Shown here: one piece after another, positions 1-7,301 of the stretch
How the letters are laid out: each line of letters begins with the position of its first letter
Position numbering within the stretch: the stretch's first letter is position 1
Assembly: GCA_018266175.1 (NCBI GenBank)
Contig: JAFEAY010000014.1
Location: forward strand, 1 to 9,546
DNA: 9,546 nucleotides
Source: Candidatus Dependentiae bacterium
GTDB lineage: Bacteria; Babelota; Babeliae; Babelales; RVW-14
Reading direction: 5' to 3'
Translations under genes and position numbers: made by a program
Notes under the pieces: model-generated
The model's database searches: none
What the model saw: only the letters and a program-made list of their open reading frames with translations
What the model was told of the DNA's origin: nothing

Positions 1-188
1 CAAGGGCTTTATGCAAGTGGGGCGGGACGGAACTCGTTGGGCAGTAGTTCTTTGTTGGGCAGCGGTAGGCAGACATTTTACTATCAACATTTATTCATAC
101 TTTCAGCAATCAAATAAAAAATGGGCTTACCGTCGGTTGGGCTGAAGGAATACTAATCCCCACCTGCATAAAGCCCCGGGCGTTATAT
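1..188 (+). repeat. attC-like imperfect palindrome, copy 1 (left end cut off)
   Basis: Seen: bases 4-22 pair with 158-176 at 18 of 19 positions (arm GGGCTTTATGCAAGTGGGG), enclosing a ~135 nt middle. After the right arm come five unpaired bases (177-181) and then GTTA at 182-185. The window probably starts inside the left core, since base 1 is C where the other copies end in AAC. The layout matches copies at 4625, 6602 and 9041, although the arm sequence differs. Inference: it is an integron attC-type recombination site with a long terminal loop, and the cassette that follows begins at T183. The right core GTTATAT does not fit the classical GTTRRRY, so this rests on architecture and on complementarity with 4621-4634. 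Confidence 0.55.
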
Positions 189-678
189 GAAATTGTAATA
201 GACTTTTTAAATAGTTACAATATTTATTTCTTCGCTGCACAATTCTGACAAAGTTTAGGGCAGACATAATATATTGTTTAGAAATAAGAACTGAAATATT
301 TTTATTAAATAAGATTGTAATAGGGGATTTTGGAGAATTTTTTTTATAGTGATACCCATTCTTTTTAAGAATTTTGTTGATAAGACCTACAATAAGAATT
401 GTATTTGCTGAACATTATTTAAAAGTTTTCGTTCAAACAAAGTAATTAACTTTTTTAGAAGTTAAAACAACTTGTAAGTCGAATGTTTGCTATCAGAAAA
501 TAGAAATATAGAAAAGGGGTTTGACTTATATTAAATGGTTAATTAAAATTATATTTTTTGAATTATCGTTTTTTGGAAAAGATAAATATATTTTCTAATA
601 AAAAAGGAAAAGAAATATTGCAAAAAAATATTATTGCCTCAAAATAAAAGTAACTTTATACAATTAAAAACCCAACTT
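189..678. other. Gene-free, very AT-rich leader of block 1
   Basis: About 490 bases without a convincing reading frame on either strand; stop codons are dense and no tRNA-like or rRNA-like structure was noticed. A TTTG at 520-523, T-rich runs near 551-575 and a TATATTTT at 587-594 resemble parts of Bacteroidota promoters (TTTG near -33, TAnnTTTG near -7), but no pair has convincing spacing. A promoter for the downstream lipoprotein gene is expected somewhere here; I cannot place it. The region may also be decayed coding sequence or hold a small RNA, for which I see no direct sign. Confidence 0.4.
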
Positions 679-1206
679 ATGAAAGCATTATTATTCCCCT
701 TATTATTAATACTTTTTCTTTCCTGCAAAAAAACAGACACAATAGAAGAACAATTGCCCCCAGCTACTCATACAGGTGCCGGAACTTTTGGGTGTAGAAT
801 TAACGGGAAAGTGTTTGTTCCTAAAGGATATAATGGTACGGGACGTGCTAACCCTCATGTTATTTATGATTACGATTTGCAGGGAAGGCCATTTTTGTCA
901 ATTGAAGCCAATAGATTTAAGGATCGCCAAATAGTTGGATCAATTTATTTACTATTTAGCGATATTTCTTCTGTTGGCAATTTTGAAATCCCGTCAAAAC
1001 TTAGTTATTCTGTTGGGTGGATAGACATAATACCAGGGTGCGGAATGGGGAGTCTTGATACAACCGTTATTGCAAATGGCTTAGGAGTAATTACTAACTT
1101 GAATGTAAACAACAGAATAATTAGTGGTACTTTTAACTTCAATGCAATTAAACTGGGTTGTGACACTGTTTATATCACCGATGGACGATTTGATATAAAA
1201 CTTTAA
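679..1206 (+). CDS. Small predicted outer-membrane or periplasmic lipoprotein, function unknown
   Basis: The protein is 175 residues from the ATG at 679. That start gives a textbook lipoprotein signal: K2, a hydrophobic run of Leu/Ile/Phe from about residue 3 to 14, and lipobox LFLSC with the lipidated cysteine at C16. A longer reading from a TTG at 634 would put 15 polar residues before the signal, so I reject it. After the cysteine comes KKTDTIEEQ, a flexible linker, then a beta-rich body opening with GTFGCRINGKVFVP (about residues 35-48). This resembles the small Bacteroidota lipoproteins annotated only as domains of unknown function. Cysteines at C39, in PGCGMG and in KLGCD could form disulfides. 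The stop lies 19 nt before the next gene on the same strand, so the two are probably co-transcribed. Role inferred: a cell-envelope protein accompanying the secreted protein downstream; the function is not recognised. Confidence 0.75.
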   Translation: MKALLFPLLLILFLSCKKTDTIEEQLPPATHTGAGTFGCRINGKVFVPKGYNGTGRANPHVIYDYDLQGRPFLSIEANRFKDRQIVGSIYLLFSDISSVGNFEIPSKLSYSVGWIDIIPGCGMGSLDTTVIANGLGVITNLNVNNRIISGTFNFNAIKLGCDTVYITDGRFDIKL

Positions 1207-1225
1207 TTAACCTAAATACTCCTAT

Positions 1226-4200
1226 ATGAAAAAGTTTTTACTTAGTCTGATTACAATATTTTTATCTATAGTTTCTTTTGGTCAATCTGGGGATCCTTTA
1301 AGAGATAAGTTGGATAGCATTTTCTTTAACATAAACAAGACGGTAATTCCAACAGGATATTTGCAAGAGTATGGTAGTATGTTTTTGCCTTTAAATTGTC
1401 TTAACGGATTGTTGAGCGACAGTAATAATATTGAAAACTTAGATATTTGGCGATATGCTTACTCTGATTTGTGAACATCAAAAATAATATCTTCTTTTCC
1501 TCAAATGATTTCATTACCTGCTGTTAATAACTTAATTGATACTAGTAGGTCAAAAGGCAATTCAACTGTGGCCGTACTTTATGGACAATATGCATCGCTT
1601 AAACCAAATTCTCTTAGTTCTAATTTATTAACCTTAACAAACCAACAATTTTACGACGTAGCTGGCCGTTCCCAAATTCCATATCAAACCAATAATCTTT
1701 TTGCAGCTTCTGTTTCAGAAAGGTAATTTATTAATACGGTTACTCTAAAATTTAGTACGGATCTTTATTTTACAAATACCTCTGCCAGCTTAACGGGTTT
1801 ATATGTAGATTTTAAAGATGGTTTAGGGTACATTAAAATTACTTCGGCAGGAATATCTAAGACTTATTCTGATAGTACCGGGGTAAAGCCAGTGGTATTT
1901 AAAGCAACATTAAGTAATGGGCTAACACTGTATTGCAATAGTAGTATTAATGTAAAAGTGAAAAATATAACGGCTGAAAGATATATTGATACCGATCCTT
2001 ACAAAACAACTATTGATATTAAAACCCTTCCAAATGCTTCTGCTTATAGCGATTTTCAAGATAAACTTCAAATTCGTTATAGTTTAAGAAATCCCACTCG
2101 CAATTATTCAAACCCCGCTTTACGCAAATTGCGCAAACCACTAATATATGTTGAAGGGTATGATGTTAACGGAAAAAGTGGGTTTAAATTCCTTGGTAAT
2201 AATTACGGAGAAGATTTGGGATATAATTTGTTGAATTTGATAAGGATAGACAATTTAAATCAAACAGAAAATGGAGAATGGGTTAAACTTTTCAATGCTC
2301 CTATACCTTATAATTATGATTTTATGCATGATTTAGATGATATTGCTGGTTATGACCTTGTTTTTGTAAATTATAACACAATGCGTAGCATACAAGACAA
2401 TGCTCTAATGTTACAAAGAGTAATTGAGTGGGTTAATAGTCAAAAAGCAAGTATTGGCAGCACAGAAAAAAATGTAGTATTAGGTGTAAGTATGGGTGGG
2501 CTTGTTGCTAGATATTGCCTCGCACAAATGACAAGAGCAAATTTCAATAGTACTGATACTAAACTGCTAATAACTCATGATAGTCCTCATCAAGGTGCAA
2601 ATGTGCCATTGGGATTTCAATATTTTTTATATGACCTCGCCTATTCCAGTGTTTTAGGAACATATATAAAGGATCAAAAAGAAAGTTTAAATGACTTTTT
2701 AAAATTAAATGAAAAACCAAGTACCCAACAATTGCTTAAGGCAAGAGCAACCGATATCGCAACACCCAATCCCTCATTCCCATTAATAATGGATCATAGT
2801 GTGGGTACTGTTTTTAATACTTTTTTAAATGGCTCAAATAATGTGTACCATCAAATGGTTGATCTACCTGCAAATCAAAGGCCTTGGAAATTTGTTGCAA
2901 CATCACAAGGAAGTCAATGTGGTATAAATGTTTTTGATGGAAGCAATATTTCAATGGCTAATCAGGATGCTACTTTTGCAATTTTTAGAGTTTGGGGAGG
3001 AATAATATTTGGTTCTCAGTATTGGCTTAACACAAATATAAAATCTTTACCGGTATCAGGATCAGCAACAATTTTAAATTACAAATTTGAAAGGCGTATA
3101 AAAATTCTCGGTATAGGCTTTGGCTGGAAGACAATGAAAGAAGATCAAAAGCAAAATCCAGATAATTATGTTAATTGGGATGGAAGTCCTGGAGGTACTC
3201 AAAGTATAAGGTCAAGAGCTAGTGCAGCTCTTTCTGGAGGCTTGGAAGCTCAAACTCCCTTTTGGATTAGTCCCATTGTATTTGCCGATGCAGGACTTAG
3301 TCTAACTATAAATCAGGATGTTTTCTCTTTTGTAAGCACAACTAGTTCCTTAGACGCTCCTGAAGGAACTTCTCTTAACACCAGTTTCAACTTTGTGCAA
3401 AATGGGCTTGGTATCGCAAGGGTGGATAAATTTATTGCTCAAGAATATTTCCCTGTTGTTCAACAATATAATATTGGACATACAGATTATACTCGACGTA
3501 ACGCAAAGTGGATTTATAATGAGATGGAAAATATTTTGCAAACAAATACCTGCGAAGATATTTGCGCATTGCCAATATCAATAACCGGCCCTGAAAAAGC
3601 TTGTGGCGGAATATATACCGTTCCATTTACTATCGGAGCAATATATAACTGGCAAGTATCTCCAACCGGATCTGTGAATTTAATTAATCCTAGTACACCT
3701 AATGAAATTAGTGTTGGCACCTATAAAGGAACTTATGGAATTTATACAATTGTAGTAAATATTACTGACGCTAATGGCTGTAATATAGGAAATGGGTTGA
3801 AAACTGTAGAACTGGGATTAAAGCCTCCTTATCCCGCCGGTCCCTTCGACCCTCAAACAAATGAAGAGTTGATTGCAGGTTATCCAAATATTTCATATTA
3901 TTTTCAAGCATCCGAAACTAGCAGTGACTATGGCCCATTTACTTATACATGGAAACTAACTCCTCCAAATAATAATCCGACAAGTCAATACTTTGGACCA
4001 ACTCCCATTATAAGTTTTCCTTCTACTGGATATTATACATTAAGTTTAAAAAAGCAATCTTCGACATGTAATAATGTAACTGTTACTCGTACAGTTGTAA
4101 TAATACCTAATTATGGGGGCTTTGTAATGGGACTAAATCCTAATCCGGCTTCTTCCACTGTTACAATAAGTTATGGTGACAACGATGGGCAAAGTACAGC

Positions 4201-4399
4201 TTCAAAGGGAGTGAAAAGTGCTGTTAGTTTAACAATAAATATTTATAATCAGCATGGAGTAAGAGTTTTTCAGAAACTCAATGCTATTGGCAAAAAAATA
4301 AGTCTAGATATATCCATGTTGCCTAATGGAGTTTATATTGTGGAAGGTATAACAAATGAAGGCAGAAAAGGAATCAAGAAAATGGTGATTCAACGTTAA
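1226..4399 (+). pseudogene. Secreted alpha/beta-hydrolase-like T9SS cargo protein, broken by two in-frame stops
   Basis: A single frame runs from ATG 1226 to TAA 4397-4399 (about 1057 codons), interrupted only by TGA at 1472-1474 and TAA at 1724-1726. Before, between and after these stops the frame stays coding, so this was one gene. It starts with a signal peptide (MKKFLLSLITIFLSIVSFGQ). The middle has an alpha/beta-hydrolase core: PLIYVEGYD, then GVSMGG with the nucleophile Ser codon at 2489-2491 (about residue 422), then THDSPHQGA. This resembles PGAP1-like/DUF676 lipases and esterases. From about 3560 to 4120 there are Ig/PKD-like beta modules. The last ~90 residues (from about 4131, NPNPASSTVTISY through YNQHGVRVF to PNGVYIVEGI) are a type A T9SS sorting domain. 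The intact function would be a cell-surface or secreted hydrolase acting on an unknown ester or lipid. The 835-residue piece after the second stop has no signal peptide and could not be exported. Alternatives are sequencing errors or readthrough. Confidence 0.75.
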
Positions 4400-4421
4400 A
4401 TGGAGATGAATTATGAAGCTC

Positions 4422-4468
4422 AAAAAAATCTGCCTTCGATTAATGAATTTTGAGAGGCAGACTTTTTT
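4422..4468 (+). terminator. Hairpin terminator after the T9SS gene
   Basis: TCTGCCT (4429-4435) pairs perfectly with AGGCAGA (4455-4461). After one mismatch the stem extends by six A-T pairs between the A-run 4422-4427 and the T-run 4463-4468. The T-run follows the stem on the plus strand, as in an intrinsic terminator. The loop is rather long at ~19 nt. The A-run upstream means it could also work for transcripts from the other strand. It lies 22 nt after the stop codon at 4399. Confidence 0.65.
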
Positions 4469-4624
4469 ATTAGAGTGTCTAATTTTATTCTGAATAATTT
4501 TTTTAGTTTTAAATAAAATAATTGGGATATCTGAAATTAAAATTGAAATAAATTATTTTAAAAAGCATATTCTTATTTTTTAATCATTCCTTATTCAGAA
4601 GAATAATTAAATATAATTCTCAAA
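4469..4624. other. Short AT-rich spacer, nothing recognised
   Basis: This stretch separates the terminator from the second attC-like site. It is very AT-rich and has no reading frame or structure I can support. Confidence 0.5.
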
Positions 4625-4823
4625 TTCATACAACATTGGCTTGCTACAATGCTGGCAGACGAATAAGAGTTCATCATTTTATCTTTGTTCGGCTTTGGTT
4701 CCAGCGGACGGAATTCTATTGAACATTTGTTTACAACTTCAACATTTTATTTATAAATTGGGCTTCGGTTCCGGCAGGACAAGCTTCAAATACCAGCACT
4801 GCAGCAAGCCTCAAACGTTAGGC
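4625..4823 (+). repeat. attC-like imperfect palindrome, copy 2
   Basis: Seen: left core TTCATACAAC (4625-4634), a 3-nt spacer, left arm 4638-4655, a ~137 nt middle, right arm 4793-4810 (16 of 18 positions pair), a 6-nt spacer TCAAAC, and right core GTTAGGC at 4817-4823, which fits the classical GTTRRRY. The unequal spacers (3 against 6 nt) resemble the unpaired central spacer of attC hairpins. The left core does not match the site's own right core beyond AAC. It does match the reverse complement of the block 1 start (182-195) at 12 of 14 positions, as an integron cassette should. Inference: this is the attC site closing cassette 1, with cassette 2 starting at T4818. Confidence 0.65.
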
Positions 4824-4879
4824 GGCATTTTAAAGCGGCAGTCCGTTGATTAAAGAGCATCGAAAAGACAAATTATTCG

Positions 4880-4887
4880 TATTTTTG
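4880..4887 (+). promoter_or_regulatory. Candidate Bacteroidota -7 promoter element for the DUF488 operon
   Basis: TATTTTTG fits the Bacteroidota -7 consensus TAnnTTTG exactly and ends only 4 nt before the ATG at 4892. No TTTG is seen at the usual -33 distance; the nearest TTG (4845-4847) is too far upstream. If real, the transcript would be leaderless or nearly so. It is the only plausible promoter inside the 74-base leader between the attC-like core and the gene, so the cassette may carry its own promoter. Confidence 0.35.
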
Positions 4888-4891
4888 AGGT

Positions 4892-5446
4892 ATGACAAAA
4901 AAGCCACTTTATACTATCGGACACGGCAATAGAAAGTCGGAAGACTTTCTTGCTTTGCTGAAGGAATTTGGCATTGAATACCTCATTGATGTTCGTTCCC
5001 AACCATATTCAAAATTTAATCCGCAATACAATCAAAATGACCTTAAATTCCTTTTAGACCGTAACGGAATAAAGTACGTTTTTATGGGCGACAATATTGG
5101 CGGTAGACCTAAAGACACATCTTGTTACGACAGTGAAGGAAAAGTTGATTACGAAGTAGTAAAGACAAAGGATTTTTTCATTAATGGAATCGAAAGGTTA
5201 AAAACAGCTTACAGTAAAGACATCAATGTTGTAATTATGTGTAGCGAGAGTAAGCCTTGTGAATGCCACAGAAGTAAATTAATTGGCAAAGTTTTAAACA
5301 CAGACAATATTATTTTAAAACACATTGACGAAAACGGAAAAGTTAAAGACCAAGCAACTGTGATAAACGAACTTAACAAAGGGCTTTCTGCAATTGACTT
5401 GTTTGGTAATCCTTTAAACGCTACATCAAGAAAAGCCTATCAATAA
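4892..5446 (+). CDS. DUF488 family protein, first of a pair
   Basis: The protein has 184 residues. It carries the family hallmarks: an N-terminal strand with YTIGHG (H11, where the family usually has TIGHS), DVRSQPYSKFNPQY (D33, R35 and the Asn-Pro-Gln segment 43-45), a GGRP turn at 70-73, and near the C-terminus VIMCSESKPCECHRSKLIG, giving C117-x7-C125-H126-R127. The conserved Asp/Arg and the Cys/CHR cluster suggest an active or metal/ligand-binding site; the biochemical activity of DUF488 is not established to my knowledge. There is no signal peptide or membrane segment, so it is cytosolic. It starts 75 nt after the attC-like core and is the first gene of a tight operon (2 bp to the next gene). 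The next Met is residue 65, after the first conserved motifs, so the start is secure. Family assignment is confident; the role is inferred only from its partners, a second DUF488 and a dual-OB-like protein. Confidence 0.85.
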   Translation: MTKKPLYTIGHGNRKSEDFLALLKEFGIEYLIDVRSQPYSKFNPQYNQNDLKFLLDRNGIKYVFMGDNIGGRPKDTSCYDSEGKVDYEVVKTKDFFINGIERLKTAYSKDINVVIMCSESKPCECHRSKLIGKVLNTDNIILKHIDENGKVKDQATVINELNKGLSAIDLFGNPLNATSRKAYQ

Positions 5447-5448
5447 GC

Positions 5449-5928
5449 ATGGAATTTTTTACAATCGGTGTTTACAACTCTACAGAAAAAGAGTTTTTCG
5501 ATAAACTTATCCAAAACAATATTGATACATTTTGCGATATAAGACAACGTAGAGGTGTGAGAGGTGCAAAGTATTCCTTCATAAATAGTAACAGACTTCA
5601 AGAAAAACTGAATGACCTAGGCATTAAATATGGCTATGTTCAAGATTTAGCACCAACAACAGAAATTCGTGAATTGCAAAAAGAAATTGACGCTGAAAAA
5701 GGAGAGCTTAAAAGCGAAAGACAAGAATTAGGGAAGGTCTTTATAATTGAATACAAAAATAAAATATTAGGCAACTTTGATTTTGAGAGGTTTTTTGACA
5801 ATCTTGACAATATTGGAGCAAATCGAATTGCACTTTTCTGTGTCGAGGAACATCCAGAGGCTTGCCACCGTTCTATTGTGGCGGATAAACTTCAAAACAC
5901 TTTCAATTACAAAATTAGTCACCTATGA
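5449..5928 (+). CDS. Divergent DUF488 family protein, second of the pair
   Basis: The protein has 159 residues and starts 2 nt after the previous stop. It keeps the DUF488 layout but belongs to a different branch. TIG is followed by VYNS, not HS, so the usual His is V8. The Asp/Arg motif is DIRQRRGVRGAKYSFIN (D30, R32). LAPTTEIRELQKEIDAEKG (67-85) is a charged helical segment absent from the first protein. The C-terminal motif is C131-VEEHPEA-C139-H-R141, with the same C-x7-C-H-R spacing as the first protein. Two diverged paralogues side by side suggest a heterodimer or a two-step reaction (inference). The protein is soluble and cytosolic. Its stop overlaps the start of the next gene by 4 bases (ATGA), a sign of translational coupling. 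Family placement is strong; the function is unknown. Confidence 0.85.
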   Translation: MEFFTIGVYNSTEKEFFDKLIQNNIDTFCDIRQRRGVRGAKYSFINSNRLQEKLNDLGIKYGYVQDLAPTTEIRELQKEIDAEKGELKSERQELGKVFIIEYKNKILGNFDFERFFDNLDNIGANRIALFCVEEHPEACHRSIVADKLQNTFNYKISHL

Positions 5929-6587
5929 AGGAAGTTGTCATAATTCTTTCTAAAACACAAATGAATAATAATCAAGTTTGTGTCGGCGGCTTAACTCTCA
6001 AAGGGAGATATGTAAGGCTTCTTGATGAAGATGGACATAATCAACCCGAGAATACCGATTTAGAACCTAAGCAAGCATGGGAAATTGAATTTACAGAACG
6101 TCCTCATAATGTACCGCCTCATGTTGAAGATATCATTGTGAAAAATAGAGCACGAAAAGGTAGCTTAAAGGACGACATTACTATTAAAGACTTTATAGAA
6201 AAGCGGAAAATCCCAATTTGGCGTGGACATCCTGACAACCTTTTTGACAATTTAATTCAATGGACTGCAAGTGGCAGTGGATATATTGACGAGGACGGTG
6301 GAGTTCCAGAACATAGTGTCGGCTTTTGGATAAGCGACAGAGATTTAAGAAAAAAAGAATACAAAGGAGTAAGATATCAATATCCTTCATCTAGCGGTTG
6401 GCGAAGTATTAAATACAAAGGACTAGACGAGCCAGTAGAAGTTATTCCTGCGGGTACTTTAATAAGAGTATCATTAGCAAGATGGAAATCTTTTGAAGAA
6501 GGTGAAACACCAAAGTGTTGGCTACAACTTTCGGGGTGGTACGACTTAGGAATACATTCAGATGAACATGATGACCTACCTTTTTGA
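5925..6587 (+). CDS. Probable dual-OB-domain protein associated with DUF488
   Basis: The protein has 220 residues and overlaps the upstream stop by 4 bp. It opens with MKEVVIILSKTQ and a strand-turn-strand motif VCVGGLTLKGRYVRLL (18-33). A proline-rich link and the segment HVEDIIVKNRARKG follow, then a charged middle containing WRGHPDNLF. The second half is beta-rich, with VGFWISDRDL, YKGVRYQYP, GTLIRVSLARWKSF and CWLQLSGWYDLGIH. It ends in the acidic tail HDDLPF. From memory this resembles proteins named dual OB domain-containing; two OB-like barrels would suggest nucleic acid or nucleotide binding. I cannot run a profile search, so that is a recognition, not a proof. No signal peptide or membrane segment is present. 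It is the last gene of the operon, ending ~15 nt before the next attC-like site. Inferred role: the recognition subunit for the DUF488 pair. Confidence 0.65.
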   Translation: MKEVVIILSKTQMNNNQVCVGGLTLKGRYVRLLDEDGHNQPENTDLEPKQAWEIEFTERPHNVPPHVEDIIVKNRARKGSLKDDITIKDFIEKRKIPIWRGHPDNLFDNLIQWTASGSGYIDEDGGVPEHSVGFWISDRDLRKKEYKGVRYQYPSSSGWRSIKYKGLDEPVEVIPAGTLIRVSLARWKSFEEGETPKCWLQLSGWYDLGIHSDEHDDLPF

Positions 6588-6601
6588 AAAATAAAAACGA
6601 A

Positions 6602-6798
6602 CGCCCAACAAAAGTATTTGCAAAAGCAGGGCTTGACAATGTAACATCAGCTATATGCAGACATCAGCAGTAGTTCCGGCTCGACGTTCAATGTTCAACT
6701 TTAGTTCATAACTTCAACAACATATTTTCAAATGGGCATTTGTACCGGGCTGGACAATCAATGAATTCCCTGCCTTCGCAAATACTCGAACGTTAGCG
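6602..6798 (+). repeat. attC-like imperfect palindrome, copy 3
   Basis: Left core CGCCCAAC (6602-6609; GCCCAAC fits the classical RYYYAAC), a 3-nt spacer, left arm AGTATTTGCAAAAGCAGGG (6613-6631), a 136-nt middle, right arm 6768-6786 (17 of 19 paired), a 5-nt spacer, and right core GTTAGCG (6792-6798). The left core matches the reverse complement of the block 2 start (GTTAGGCG at 4817) at 7 of 8 positions, but its own right core at only 5 of 8. Arms and parts of the middle are nearly identical to copy 4 at 9041. Inference: this site closes the DUF488 cassette, and the next cassette starts at T6793. Confidence 0.65.
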
Positions 6799-6809
6799 GT
6801 CATTGTATA

Positions 6810-6829
6810 GTCCTGAAATAGGTTGACTC
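6810..6829 (+). repeat. Left terminal inverted repeat of the IS
   Basis: GTCCTGAAATAGGTTGACTC; pairs with 8400-8419 at 18 of 20 positions, the two differences being AA against TT at positions 8 and 9. Confidence 0.85.
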
Positions 6830-6867
6830 CCAAAAAGTGGATAAGTCAACTAAAAACAGGACAGAAA

Positions 6868-7296
6868 ATGAGTAAAAAACAAAGCTCCAACCGGCGAGGT
6901 GAACAAAAATTATTCTACACCGAAGCCTTTAAACAGAAAATCGTTAATGAAGTATTGAGTGGTAAACTCAATAAGCGCCAGGCTTCGCTGATTTATGGCA
7001 TCAGGGGCAATGCCACCATCCTTTACTGGATAAACCAAAGCCGTGGTCTGCGGGGGTATGAAAAAAGAACGGCTCCCCTTGCTAACTTTGCCGAAATGAA
7101 AAAGAACATCCACGACAAAAAGCTGGAAGAAGAAAACAAAGAGTTGAAAGAGCTGCTCCGGGTGGCAGAGCTACGTGCCGATCTGTGGCAACATGCCATT
7201 GAGATTGCGGAGAAAAAGTTCAATATCGACATTGTAAAAAAGTATGGTGCCCAACAATCAACTCCTTCCAAAAGCAAAGGCCAAAAGAAAAAGTAA
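6868..7296 (+). CDS. IS3-family OrfA (DNA-binding subunit of the transposase)
   Basis: The protein has 142 residues from the ATG at 6868. A TTG start at 6823 would begin inside the terminal inverted repeat and is unlikely. The N-terminal part after a basic stretch (FYTEAFKQKIVNEVLSGKLNKR...) is a helix-turn-helix that would bind the IS ends. Residues about 73-110 (KKNIHDKKLEEENKELKELL...) form a leucine-zipper-like coiled coil, typical of IS3 OrfA proteins and used for multimerisation. The C-terminus is very Lys-rich (SKSKGQKKK), and its codons include the A5G run where ribosomes could slip into orfB. The protein binds the IS ends and, alone, usually represses transposition; fused to OrfB by frameshifting it forms the active transposase (known for the family). 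It appears intact. Confidence 0.85.
   Translation: MSKKQSSNRRGEQKLFYTEAFKQKIVNEVLSGKLNKRQASLIYGIRGNATILYWINQSRGLRGYEKRTAPLANFAEMKKNIHDKKLEEENKELKELLRVAELRADLWQHAIEIAEKKFNIDIVKKYGAQQSTPSKSKGQKKK
7288..7293 (+). promoter_or_regulatory. Candidate -1 ribosomal frameshift site joining orfA and orfB
   Basis: AAAAAG covers the last two sense codons of orfA (AAA AAG TAA). Slipping back one base after AAG and continuing with GTA AGC GAA ATG enters the orfB frame with no stop, giving ...KKVSEMCCVFGR. That junction resembles normal fused IS3 OrfAB proteins. The run has five As and not the seven-base A6G, and the stop codon follows at once. No stimulatory hairpin was established. Confidence 0.5.
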
Positions 7297-7301
7297 GCGA
7301 A

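Noticed and set aside
1505-1726. Separate small gene between the two stop codons
   Set aside because: It is in the same frame as the pieces before and after, with coding continuing directly across; it is a segment of the broken T9SS gene. The apparent GTG start at 1892 is likewise only an internal Val.
1472-1726. Stop codon reassignment explaining the TGA and TAA
   Set aside because: TGA ends both the second DUF488 gene and the dual-OB gene, and TAA ends most other genes here, at the expected protein ends, so both are real stops in this organism.
4641-4853. 70-codon plus-strand reading frame
   Set aside because: It lies almost wholly inside attC-like copy 2, begins in the stem and has no protein-like features; it is a by-product of the repeat.
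6442-6639. Minus-strand frame over the end of the dual-OB gene
   Set aside because: It is antisense to a well-supported coding end, runs into the attC-like site and has no signal of its own.
6823-6867. Longer OrfA beginning at TTG 6823
   Set aside because: This start lies inside the IS terminal inverted repeat; ATG 6868 gives a normal OrfA.
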